From the NCBI GenBank assembly GCA_937982565.1, contig CALJLN010000042.1, positions 1-64,000 on the forward strand: a stretch of DNA of 64,000 nt. Direction: 5' to 3'. The stretch comes from UBA2421 sp002343075 (lineage in GTDB: Bacteria; Planctomycetota; Phycisphaerae; Tepidisphaerales; Tepidisphaeraceae). The notes under the pieces were generated by a model that made no database searches, was not told where the DNA came from, and saw nothing but the letters and a program-made list of their open reading frames with translations. The number at the start of each line of letters is the position of its first letter. The stretch's first letter is position 1. Of the stretch, positions 1 through 7,438 are shown piece by piece. The position numbers were made by a program, and so were the translations under genes.

Positions 1-451
1 TGTCGTTGAGGCTGACGGCGCGGTCGCGGTCGGCGTCGGCGATGAGGAAGAAGAAGCTGAAGCGGTGCTCGCTGATCATGCCGGGCACGCCGAGTTCGCT
101 GATGATCGAATCGAAGTTGCCGTCGGGGATCATCCCGCTGACGCCCTGGTTGGAGTGGCCGGGGAATGAAAGCTCATACATCTCGTCGCCGCTGTCGTAT
201 GCGAGGCTCATCGCCGCGCGGTCGACGGTGGTGTTGGTGGTGAGATGATCGATGACGATATCGTCGGCGGTGAATTCGCCGGTGACCGGCTGATTGAACT
301 GATAGTAAACATGCTGCGGAGCGGTTTTGTAGTGCAGGTCAACATCGTCGATGGTGACGGAGAGGAGTTGGCGGCGTTCGAGCATTTCTACGACCGGCTG
401 AATTGCCTCGGAAACACAGTGAAATGCCTGATTGGACTCGATTGCAGACAA
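1..451 (-). CDS. Small secreted Ig-like/dockerin-like protein (3' end beyond window)
   Basis: Reading the minus strand, an open frame runs off the left edge. From a TTG codon (449-451, purine-rich GAGGGCGGGA just upstream) it begins MSAIESNQAFHCVSEAI and then shows the planctomycete export-type motif V-V-E-M-L-E-R-R-Q-L-L-S; the first ATG (383-385) would cut through that motif, so TTG is preferred. The next ~100 residues match the Ig-like module found before the dockerin-like repeat in the surface proteins at 34-50 kb, and the visible end reads D-A-D-R-D-R-A-V-S-L-N-D, the first half of a dockerin-like calcium loop. The whole protein would therefore be about 180-190 residues: N-terminal targeting segment, one Ig-like domain and one dockerin-like module. 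The function is unknown; it is likely a minimal member of the same secreted family. The start codon is the main uncertainty. Confidence 0.7.
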   Translation of the reverse strand, partial: MSAIESNQAFHCVSEAIQPVVEMLERRQLLSVTIDDVDLHYKTAPQHVYYQFNQPVTGEFTADDIVIDHLTTNTTVDRAAMSLAYDSGDEMYELSFPGHSNQGVSGMIPDGNFDSIISELGVPGMISEHRFSFFFLIADADRDRAVSLND

Positions 452-966
452 AAGTATCCCGCCCTCAGCCCCGGCACGGCGTTTGCGGACGGACGGACGA
501 CAACAACCGGAAGATCTTAGACACGAACATGAAATGCCCCATAGGCCCAAGGCCTGGTTTTTCCACCCACTAACCCTTCCCCACGAAGTCATCATTGCTC
601 GGCTGCACCCCAACGGGATATTGAAAGCCGAATCAACGACTCCTTACCTATGCGGAGGATCCCACGGAAATGGCATTTGTCAACAGGAAAATGGCATATT
701 TTGTAAGTGATGATGCTGAATGGAGTTGGGGAAAAGAGGGGGTGATGACGCGCGGGGGTGCGGAGAGCGCGGGGAAGCGCGCGGGGGCATTGCGCGGAAA
801 ATCGCGCGGGGAGCCGGGGCGGCGCTAGGGCTCTGCCCCGGCGTGGGGGGGGGCCTACTCTGGAGTGTGGGGTGGGGCACACAACGGGGGCAATCTGTTA
901 GGGTGTGGCTAGTACTTAGTTTGGTTGTAAGTTGTTTTGGGGTAATGAGTTAGGTGGCGTGTTGCA

Positions 967-988
967 AATTGTTCCGCGCGGAACAATT
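967..988. repeat. parS-like palindrome, copy 1
   Basis: A perfect 22-bp palindrome centred on TGTTCCGCGCGGAACA with flanking AAT/ATT. Two further copies lie at 1186-1209 and 1274-1295. The 16-bp core fits the ParB-site consensus TGTTNCACGTGNAACA except that the central A and T are G and C. Function not known. Confidence 0.85.
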
Positions 989-994
989 GTTGCG

Positions 995-1015
995 TGCTGG
1001 TTGCTGGTTGCTGGT
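995..1015 (+). repeat. Heptanucleotide tandem repeat (TGCTGGT)3
   Basis: Three perfect, directly adjacent copies of TGCTGGT immediately after palindrome copy 1. The same word recurs once near 1309, after copy 3. Confidence 0.85.
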
Positions 1016-1019
1016 TTTT

Positions 1020-1040
1020 GGGATTTGGGATTTGGGATTT
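1020..1040 (+). repeat. Heptanucleotide tandem repeat (GGGATTT)3
   Basis: Three perfect adjacent copies of GGGATTT, five bases after the TGCTGGT array. Together they form a T/G-rich stretch to about 1085 with no coding signal. Confidence 0.85.
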
Positions 1041-1140
1041 GGTAATTGGTTCTTGGTCGTTCGGTTTTGGTCATTGGCTTTGTGTTTCTTGCTGCGAGGA
1101 ATCGGCGGTGGCGGGGGCTGTGCCATCAAGCCGTCGCAGA

Positions 1141-1180
1141 CCCTCCCCCCAACCCCCTCCCGGAGTACCAGGCGGGGGAG
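1141..1180. repeat. Dispersed hairpin element, copy A
   Basis: A C-rich run followed by CCTCCCGG-AGTA-CCAGGCGGGG, able to form a hairpin with arms of about 11 bp. The same element in the opposite orientation, with about 80 percent identity over 40 bp, lies at 31297-31340 just after the acyl-CoA dehydrogenase gene. The pattern is that of REP-like interspersed palindromes. Confidence 0.7.
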
Positions 1181-1185
1181 ATGGA

Positions 1186-1209
1186 ACATTGTTCCGCGCG
1201 GAACAATGT
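1186..1209. repeat. parS-like palindrome, copy 2
   Basis: A perfect 24-bp palindrome with the same 16-bp core TGTTCCGCGCGGAACA and flanks ACAT/ATGT. Confidence 0.85.
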
Positions 1210-1218
1210 GCCAACTCC

Positions 1219-1274
1219 TCTGCGCACTGCCGACTGCCCTCTGCGCACTGCCGACTGCCGACTGCCGACTGCGA
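1219..1274 (+). repeat. Heptanucleotide tandem array (ACTGCCG-type)
   Basis: Eight consecutive 7-bp units: TCTGCGC, ACTGCCG, ACTGCCC, TCTGCGC, then three ACTGCCG and a last ACTGCGA. The first six units also form a 21-bp higher-order duplication. The array runs directly into palindrome copy 3. Confidence 0.85.
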
Positions 1275-1295
1275 ATTATTCCGCGCGGAACAATT
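1274..1295. repeat. parS-like palindrome, copy 3 (one mismatch)
   Basis: Same 22-bp element as copy 1 but with TATTCC instead of TGTTCC on the left arm, so one base pair of the palindrome is broken. Confidence 0.8.
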
Positions 1296-1353
1296 GCGTT
1301 GTTGAGGGTTGCTGGTTGTTGATGTTTTGGGTGACGCCGATGAAGTGTTGGCC

Positions 1354-2103
1354 CTACTTCCGGCGCTGCTGCAGCATCCATTCCCTCAGTGCCGGATCGC
1401 GGTAGGCGACTGTCCACACGTCGTGCCCAAGCCCGCCGGGGGTGGTGAGTTTCGCGTTGCCGCCTGATGCGTTGATGCGCTTGACCATTTCCTTACTCGC
1501 CCCGCTGCTCACGGCCCAATCGGTGCTGTAGTGCCAGCACCAGATGGGCGTCGTGGTCAGCATGCTCACGCCCTCGTAAAACGAGTATCCACACATCGGC
1601 ACGAGTGCGGCAAACCGGTCGCGATACTTTGCGCCAATGCGCCAGGTTCCGTAGCCACCAGTGGATAAGCCAGTCAGTATCACGCGATTGGGATCGATAC
1701 TGTATTTTCGGGTGGCCTGATCGAGCGCGGTGATGGCGATCTTTTCATGCTCCGGGCTGTTCCACCCCCCGCCGTTGCATTGGGGGAAGATGACGATGAA
1801 GGGGAAGTTGTTGGCGTTTTTCTTGGCTTCGGGGCCGATGCCCACGGAAGTGGCTGCACGGCCATCGCTGCCGGATTCAAATCGGCCATGCAGAAAGACA
1901 ATTGCCGGATACTTGTTCTGGGGGTTGTAATTGTTCGGGAGAAAGACCGCGAATTGTCGATCACCAAAGCCTTCGAGCTTGTCATAAACAAACCCGGTAG
2001 CCGTGTTAGACCCAGCTGCCGGGGGTGTGGTAGTGCCCGATGATGAGCACCCTGCAACCCACATCAAAAGACAAACCTGAACCGCAACGAAGAAATGCCG
2101 CAT
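1354..2103 (-). CDS. Alpha/beta-hydrolase lipoprotein (esterase/depolymerase-like)
   Basis: A 249-residue exported lipoprotein. The N terminus has a hydrophobic segment ending in the lipobox V-A-G-C (Cys19). The mature part has an alpha/beta-hydrolase fold: F-L-H-G oxyanion-hole region (residues 70-73), nucleophile elbow G-L-S-T-G (Ser147), a likely acid at Asp195 and a catalytic His227 in G-L-G-H-D-V-W. Family members of this size are carboxylesterases or polyhydroxyalkanoate/feruloyl-esterase-like enzymes; the substrate cannot be told from sequence. It probably sits on the outer or inner membrane facing the periplasm. The first ATG is kept because it gives a complete signal peptide. It is transcribed away from the BrkB-like gene to its right. 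Confidence 0.85.
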   Translation of the reverse strand: MRHFFVAVQVCLLMWVAGCSSSGTTTPPAAGSNTATGFVYDKLEGFGDRQFAVFLPNNYNPQNKYPAIVFLHGRFESGSDGRAATSVGIGPEAKKNANNFPFIVIFPQCNGGGWNSPEHEKIAITALDQATRKYSIDPNRVILTGLSTGGYGTWRIGAKYRDRFAALVPMCGYSFYEGVSMLTTTPIWCWHYSTDWAVSSGASKEMVKRINASGGNAKLTTPGGLGHDVWTVAYRDPALREWMLQQRRK

Positions 2104-2249
2104 GAATCACTCCTGAACCAGAAACCTGACTCCTCGCCTCAACTATCCAATTGAGCGAGCGGGAATGAAAACAGGATTGCGGCCGATTTGCAAATTTTAC
2201 CCGGGTTGCGTGGGTTGATCGAAACACCCCGGAGTCTATTCTAAAGCCA

Positions 2250-3392
2250 ATGGCTCGACTCCGCGATTTGCCCCATGTGATGAAGACCGTCGGACCGGTT
2301 CAGTTCTGCCTTCGCGTCGGGCGGGAAACGCTCGATGACAGCGTGTTTACCTGGGCTGCAGCGCTGGCGTATTCCTGGATGTTCGCCATCTTTCCCTTCC
2401 TCATCTTCCTGCTCGCGCTGCTGCCCTATGTGCCAGACCAGTACAAGAAGCCCGTGCAGGATCAGTTGAACGAGCAGATCACCTATGTCGCGCCCAGCGA
2501 AGCGGGCAACGCGCTTCGTTCGACGCTCAACGAGCTCCTCAACCCCAACCGTGCCACCGGCGGGCTGCTGAGCATCGGCATCCTCGTCGCACTCTACGCA
2601 GCCAGCGGGGGAATGAATGCCACCATGGCGGCGATGGATCGGTGCTATGACGTGGAGATAGGCCGCAAGTTCATCGTCCAGCGATTCGTGGCTGCGGTGC
2701 TCACTGTAACGGTCGCGACGCTCATTCTGCTCGTGCTGAGCCTGGTCCCGATCACCACGCAGATCGTCAGCAGCGACACCGTTCGGCAATATCTCAACCT
2801 TGAAGGCGTCTGGGGTTACGTCTTCAACTTCTCGCGTTACTTCATTGCGTTGATGCTCTGCCTGACAATCCTGTCGCTGATTTACCACTTCGGCCCGAGC
2901 GTGCGATCGCATTGGTCATGGATTTCGCCGGGTTCGATCTTTGTAGTGCTGGTCTGGGCGGTGCTGGCGTTCGCGTTTCGTTACTACATCGATAACTTCG
3001 GGGCCGCGAGCTATGCAAAGACCTATGGGGTTGTCGGTTCGATTGCGTTACTGCTACTGGTGCTTTACGTCGATGCGATTGTGCTGCTCATCGGTGCGGA
3101 GATAAACAGTGAGATCGATTTTGCGGTATTGGGCCTTACCAGCAGCGCGAATCGAGCGCACATTACTCCGCCGCGGGAAGGCTTGAGCGACCGGGAAAAG
3201 CTGATGCTGCTGGAACTGCAACGCCGCCGGCCCGGTGCAACGGCCATGGCCGCCATGGCCGCGCGCGGGGAAGCCGTCGCCACCGCCGACGATCCGGCCG
3301 CGAGTGGGCCGATTTATCCGATGGGCAACAGCCTGAAGAGGGACCGTCCCACGGATGATCCTCCCAATGATCCGCCAAAAGCCAACGCCTGA
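2250..3392 (+). CDS. YihY/BrkB family inner membrane protein
   Basis: A 380-residue membrane protein of the YihY/BrkB family (once mis-named ribonuclease BN). Early in the chain it has the family signature around D-D-S-V-F-T-W-A-A-A-L-A-Y-S-W, followed by about six hydrophobic helices to residue ~290, including the conserved stretch G-S-I-A-L-L-L-L-V-L-Y-V-D-A with a downstream G-A-E-I-N. The last ~80 residues are charged, Ala/Pro-rich and probably cytoplasmic. The molecular function of the family is not settled; transport or envelope roles have been proposed. It converges on the PEGA gene with only 6 bp between the stops. Confidence 0.88.
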   Translation: MARLRDLPHVMKTVGPVQFCLRVGRETLDDSVFTWAAALAYSWMFAIFPFLIFLLALLPYVPDQYKKPVQDQLNEQITYVAPSEAGNALRSTLNELLNPNRATGGLLSIGILVALYAASGGMNATMAAMDRCYDVEIGRKFIVQRFVAAVLTVTVATLILLVLSLVPITTQIVSSDTVRQYLNLEGVWGYVFNFSRYFIALMLCLTILSLIYHFGPSVRSHWSWISPGSIFVVLVWAVLAFAFRYYIDNFGAASYAKTYGVVGSIALLLLVLYVDAIVLLIGAEINSEIDFAVLGLTSSANRAHITPPREGLSDREKLMLLELQRRRPGATAMAAMAARGEAVATADDPAASGPIYPMGNSLKRDRPTDDPPNDPPKANA

Positions 3393-3398
3393 AGAAGT

Positions 3399-5375
3399 CT
3401 ACTGCGTCGCGACGCGCCAGATGTTCCAATCACCGCCGCGATTGCTACGGAAGTAGATGTAAGCGCCAGTCGGGTCCCACGCAGGGCAATCATCCTGACT
3501 GCCGTTGGTGGTAATCTGAATCGGCTGCTCGGGGCGCGTCAAATCGAGCACCCACACGTCGAGATTATTGCGCTTCTCTTCATCCACACCCCGATCGCTG
3601 ACAAAAGCGATCTTGCTTCCGTCTTTATTCCAGACGGCATCAAACTCATCTACATCGGGTGTGTTGGTAAGATTCTCCGGCACCCCACCTCGGTCGCTCA
3701 TTCGGAACAGATCACGCTTGCCAGTCTTTTCATTAATCGCGCTGAACAGGATCGAATCGTTCTTCGGATTGATCCTTGGCTGCGTACCGCCCATCTGTGT
3801 CAGGTCGGTTCGGCTCACGGTGCCAAGCTGCGTGGAGAAGATGCGGGGATCGGCACGCGTATCAATCAGCGACTGGTAAAACAACCGTGGCTTGGCATCG
3901 CTGTCGAGGTTGGGCCAGAGGTCGTTGCTTTCGCCGCTGGTAAGGTTGGTCACCCCGGGCGCGCCCACTGCCGACATAGTCCACACGCTCAGCCTCCGAC
4001 CCGCGCGGTTGCTGGAAAAGACAATCGTCTCTCCGCCGGGCGAATAGGAGGGAGTGAGATCGAGGGACTTGCCATCGGACAGAAATTCGACCCCGCCCGT
4101 GGCATCGGTCTTGGTGGTAACCAGTTGCGAACGGAAGTCGGTTGGTTCACGCCCGAGAATGAGCGTGGTAAACAACAACCGCGACCCATCCGGGGAGACG
4201 GTGAGCGTATCGATCTGCGTCCCCTTGGGCATGCGCGTCATCTGCACCGGCGGTTCTTTGCTCGAACCCTCGGACGTATCCTTTGCGGCGATCGTCTGCA
4301 CCCGCGTCGGGGTTGCCAGCCAGCCCTCATCCGATCGTTTCATCTCCGGTTCGAGCAGGCTCACGGGCATCGTGAGGATTTCCCGGAGGGTCACGGTGTA
4401 ATCCGTCTTCCCGCCGTCCCAGCCGATGTTCAGATTCGCCGGGTACCATTCGCTTGTTTCGGTGCGCTTTAGCACGGTCGCCATGTACGTCTTCAAATCC
4501 CCGGCATCATTGGTCGGCGGGAAGGTGAGCTTGACGCTGGTGACGCCCGCGGCATCGCGGGGCAACTCGCGGCCGTCGATCGTGACAATCGCTCCGGCGG
4601 GATCGGTGGTGATCTTCACGGCCTTGCTCTTGGCAAGCAGATCGATGCTGTAGTCGCTCTGGCCGTCATCCCAACTGATGGTCTTCTCGATCGGATCGAA
4701 GCCCGCCTTCACAACCTTCACCGTCTGAGGAACATAACTGTTGGCTTCACTGTCATAGGGAAAGGCGCGATTGGACAGCGTCACCGGCGTCGTGCCCACA
4801 TTCTCGCCATCGATGAACACCGAAGCGCCGGCCGGGCGCGTGTTGATCGACACGTCCTTGCGCATGGGTTCCAGCCGCAGGGTGTAGACCATTTCCGTGC
4901 CAGCCCAGGTGACCACCGCCTGCGATGAAGAAAATCCTGTGCGTTCTGCCGTGAGCGTGTGCGTATTCCAGTTGTTGCGCGCGTCCACAGTAAACTCAAG
5001 CTCGGCGGTGGTGGTACTCACGCGTTCGGGGCCGATCGGGCGACCATCCACCATGACCGTTGCCGGCACGGGCACGACATTCACCGTGACGCGCTTCGAT
5101 TGCGGCTTCAACTCGACCAGCAGCGATGTGCGGTCAAAATCGCGCGTCAGATTGACAGTTTGATCTTTGAAGCCGAGCCGGGAAACCTGCACCCGCCGAA
5201 CGTCGGTCTCATTATTGAATGTAAAGACTTCGGTGATCGGGCCTTTGCCCCGGTCCACGCCTTCGATCTTGATCAACGCATCCGCCGGCTTGGCGGAGAT
5301 GGTTATCTCCTTCGAGACGGCGCAGCCGGAAGCAACAATCGGAATCACACATAACAATAGCCAGAGGCGATGCAT
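3399..5375 (-). CDS. PEGA-repeat and TolB-like beta-propeller lipoprotein
   Basis: A 658-residue protein with a lipoprotein signal peptide (lipobox A-S-G-C, Cys18). Residues ~25-340 hold four PEGA-type repeats, each a beta-rich unit of the form I-x-x-x-P-A-x-A-x-V-x-I-D-G. Residues ~380-658 hold about six WD40-like/PD40 blades with S-P-D-G-S-R-L-L-F and F-R-S-N-R-G-G-D-W-N-I-W motifs, as in the TolB propeller. PEGA domains are usually found on surface proteins and the propeller is a protein-protein binding platform, so an envelope-scaffold or sensing role is likely. No enzyme motif is seen. The ATG start sits directly before the signal peptide. Confidence 0.85.
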   Translation of the reverse strand: MHRLWLLLCVIPIVASGCAVSKEITISAKPADALIKIEGVDRGKGPITEVFTFNNETDVRRVQVSRLGFKDQTVNLTRDFDRTSLLVELKPQSKRVTVNVVPVPATVMVDGRPIGPERVSTTTAELEFTVDARNNWNTHTLTAERTGFSSSQAVVTWAGTEMVYTLRLEPMRKDVSINTRPAGASVFIDGENVGTTPVTLSNRAFPYDSEANSYVPQTVKVVKAGFDPIEKTISWDDGQSDYSIDLLAKSKAVKITTDPAGAIVTIDGRELPRDAAGVTSVKLTFPPTNDAGDLKTYMATVLKRTETSEWYPANLNIGWDGGKTDYTVTLREILTMPVSLLEPEMKRSDEGWLATPTRVQTIAAKDTSEGSSKEPPVQMTRMPKGTQIDTLTVSPDGSRLLFTTLILGREPTDFRSQLVTTKTDATGGVEFLSDGKSLDLTPSYSPGGETIVFSSNRAGRRLSVWTMSAVGAPGVTNLTSGESNDLWPNLDSDAKPRLFYQSLIDTRADPRIFSTQLGTVSRTDLTQMGGTQPRINPKNDSILFSAINEKTGKRDLFRMSDRGGVPENLTNTPDVDEFDAVWNKDGSKIAFVSDRGVDEEKRNNLDVWVLDLTRPEQPIQITTNGSQDDCPAWDPTGAYIYFRSNRGGDWNIWRVATQ

Positions 5376-5652
5376 TAGAGTCTCCTAGACCCATGAGAAT
5401 GCAGCCAACCCCGCTCGGACGCAAGTACCCCCGTGCGTCGCGACATATTCACTCGGTCAAGCCGCGCGCCATCCTGCCTTGGTGTCCGCCGAGGCCGATG
5501 GAGATGGCAATTCGGCCATACTGCGCGCACATTCGCTCGATGAGTGTGCGGGATGCGACTCCTGCGTGTCAGAAACGATGCCGAGATTTGCGATCACGGC
5601 GGCTTTACAAACCAACAAAGCCCTTCCGATTACGGCTAATCAGCCCGACGAA

Positions 5653-6954
5653 TCAGATTGAAGTGGGCGCCTCGGCAGGTTGGGGCATGAGGTCGATCCG
5701 CACCCGGTTCACCTTCTGGGGTTCGGCATCGAGGATCGTATATCGAACAAACGCATGTTCGATGACAGTGCCGGTTGGCGGGATACGCCCGATGGTCGTC
5801 GTAATGAACCCGCCGAGCGTATCAAAGCCGGCGTCTTCGGGCAGGTTGAGGCCGAACTGCCGGTTGAGTTCGTCGATGTAAATGCGCGCGTCGGCGTCTG
5901 CGGATTGATCGGTGAGACGCTTGAAGAGTGCCTGTTCGAGCGGCTCGTGCTCATCGCTGATATCGCCGACGAGTTCTTCCATGATGTCTTCGATGGTCAG
6001 CAGTCCGGCCGTTCCGCCGTACTCGTCGAGGACGATTGCGATGTGAATCTTCTGCACGCGAAAGTCGCTGAGCAGATCGCGGAGGATTTTTGTCTTGGGA
6101 ACATACAGGGGCTGTCGCATCACGCTTCGGATATCAAACCGTTCGGCGGGCGCGCCGACATACTTGAGCAGATCGCGCGCATAAAGCACACCCACGATGC
6201 GGTCGAGCGTCGCTTCATAAAGTGGAATCCGACTGTGGCCCGACTCGGCCAGCGCGAGCTTGACCGATTGCAACGACGAATCGATCGGCAGCGCGATGAT
6301 CTCGGTGCGCGCAGTCATGATCTGGCTGACAGTGGTATCACCAAACTCGATGACGGAGGTGATCATCTCGCGTTCGGTTTCATCGACCACGCCTTCCTTT
6401 TCCCCTTCTTCGACCGCCGAGAGGATTTCCTGCTCGATCTCGTCATGCTTTTCGGTCTGTTCGTCGCCCCGCGTGCGCGAACCACCGGCAAGCCGGCCGA
6501 CGATGGCATCAACCCCGTTCATCAGCCGGGTGAGCGGGAGCAGTAACACGCGCCAACCCATTAGAAACCGCGCGTGGCTCGCGATGATGGCCTCCGCCGC
6601 GTGGCGACTGAGCGCGTGGGGGATAGCGACCGAGCAAGCCCCACATATCACCGCCGTCGCCCCGACCGCAATGCCATAGTGGAACCACTTGTTCCACTCG
6701 GGGTTGGCCGACAGTTCGAGAATGAAAATGAGCACCAGCAGATTGGCGAGCAACCGACCGACCGCCGTCGTGAAGATAAGATCGTTGGCGCGCTCGAGGA
6801 GCAGTTCATAGAGGTGTTGCTCGCCGCGCCGATTGAGTGCTTCGGCAAGCTTGGCGCGCGAGAAGTCTCTGAGGGAGTAGGTGAGGGTTGAAAACAGCAT
6901 CGCAAGCAACGACGCGCAGAACGCGCCGAGGGTTGACCACACGTCGATCGTCAT
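5653..6954 (-). CDS. CNNM/CorC-type transporter (hemolysin family protein)
   Basis: A 433-residue membrane protein. The N-terminal ~135 residues form the DUF21/CNNM transmembrane domain with about four hydrophobic helices. They are followed by an acidic linker with E-E-G-E-x-E-G-V-V-D-E-T-E-R-E-M-I, the usual start of the CBS-pair region, two CBS domains (about residues 190-330, with V-x-D-E-Y-G-G-T-A-G-L-L-T-I-E-D-I-M-E-E-L-V-G) and a C-terminal CorC/HlyC domain. Relatives take part in magnesium/cobalt efflux or resistance; the older name hemolysin is misleading. Its start overlaps the ybeY stop by 4 bp, so it is the last gene of the phoH-pgpH-ybeY operon. Confidence 0.9.
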   Translation of the reverse strand: MTIDVWSTLGAFCASLLAMLFSTLTYSLRDFSRAKLAEALNRRGEQHLYELLLERANDLIFTTAVGRLLANLLVLIFILELSANPEWNKWFHYGIAVGATAVICGACSVAIPHALSRHAAEAIIASHARFLMGWRVLLLPLTRLMNGVDAIVGRLAGGSRTRGDEQTEKHDEIEQEILSAVEEGEKEGVVDETEREMITSVIEFGDTTVSQIMTARTEIIALPIDSSLQSVKLALAESGHSRIPLYEATLDRIVGVLYARDLLKYVGAPAERFDIRSVMRQPLYVPKTKILRDLLSDFRVQKIHIAIVLDEYGGTAGLLTIEDIMEELVGDISDEHEPLEQALFKRLTDQSADADARIYIDELNRQFGLNLPEDAGFDTLGGFITTTIGRIPPTGTVIEHAFVRYTILDAEPQKVNRVRIDLMPQPAEAPTSI

Positions 6955-7433
6955 GGATGAAAGCCTTTGGCTCGTCGGCGGGACACCGAAGGGGGGTAGA
7001 ACACTTTCCCAAGTCCCAGTGATTCCAAGATGTCGTCTTCTCTCCGATGCATTCGGTTGAAACCACGCTTCGTTCTATCGTCGTACCCGGCCAGATGCAA
7101 CACGCCGTGAAGGCAATAGAGAAGTAATTCATGCCTGAGAGGCACCCGATTGGCGCGAGCACTGCGGCGGGCAATCGGCACGCAAATGACGATTTCGCCA
7201 GCGGTTACGCGTTGACGGGGGTCGTATTCAAGCTCAAAGGTCAGCACGTCGGCAGGGCCGGGCAACTGCATGAACTCCATGTGCAGCCGGGCACTATCGG
7301 CGTTGCCAACCAGAGCGATGGAAAGCTCGTCGAGACGTGATTGCAGCATCGCATGAATGGCCAGCATTTGCTTGCGAAGAAAGGCAGAATGCCCGGTGCG
7401 CTGACGGTCGGCGATTTCCAGAGTGAAGCCCAT
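6951..7433 (-). CDS. ybeY: Endoribonuclease YbeY (rRNA maturation)
   Basis: A 160-residue UPF0054/YbeY protein, a metal-dependent RNase required for 3' maturation of 16S rRNA and ribosome quality control. The signature H-G-V-L-H-L-A-G-Y-D-D (His109, His113) is present. The usual third zinc ligand, a His in HGxLHLxGYDH, is replaced by Asp119, so metal binding may differ. The neighbourhood (phoH and the HD hydrolase upstream, corC downstream) is the classic ybeY operon. Five bases separate it from the upstream gene and it overlaps the downstream gene by 4 bp, which suggests translational coupling. Confidence 0.93.
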   Translation of the reverse strand: MGFTLEIADRQRTGHSAFLRKQMLAIHAMLQSRLDELSIALVGNADSARLHMEFMQLPGPADVLTFELEYDPRQRVTAGEIVICVPIARRSARANRVPLRHELLLYCLHGVLHLAGYDDRTKRGFNRMHRREDDILESLGLGKVFYPPSVSRRRAKGFHP

Positions 7434-7438
7434 CGTGA

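Larger units (their letters stand above)
452..1353. other. Gene-free repeat island
   Basis: About 900 bp without a credible gene. The part from about 715 to 890 is strongly G-rich on the plus strand, with repeated GCGCGGGG words and an inverted repeat (CCGGGGC...GCCCCGG, about 815-845). The part from about 960 to 1330 holds three near-identical palindromes, three 7-bp tandem arrays and one hairpin that is also found near 31.3 kb. Open frames here are composed of these repeats, have no ribosome-binding site and resemble no family, so they are not called. Confidence 0.7.

Noticed and set aside
720..953. Open frame in the G-rich block
   Set aside because: Composition follows the G-rich repeats, the encoded protein is Gly/Arg-rich without any family match, and there is no ribosome-binding site.
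967..1295. True parS sites
   Set aside because: Two central bases differ from the consensus and no parA/parB is in the window, so the sites are called parS-like only.
2241..2912. 223-codon frame opposite the BrkB-like gene
   Set aside because: Charged, repetitive composition typical of an antisense shadow; the plus strand encodes a clear membrane protein.
5376..5652. Frames in the gap between the PEGA and CorC-type genes
   Set aside because: The longest plus-strand frame runs on into the coding region of the CorC-type gene on the other strand; no ribosome-binding site or family.
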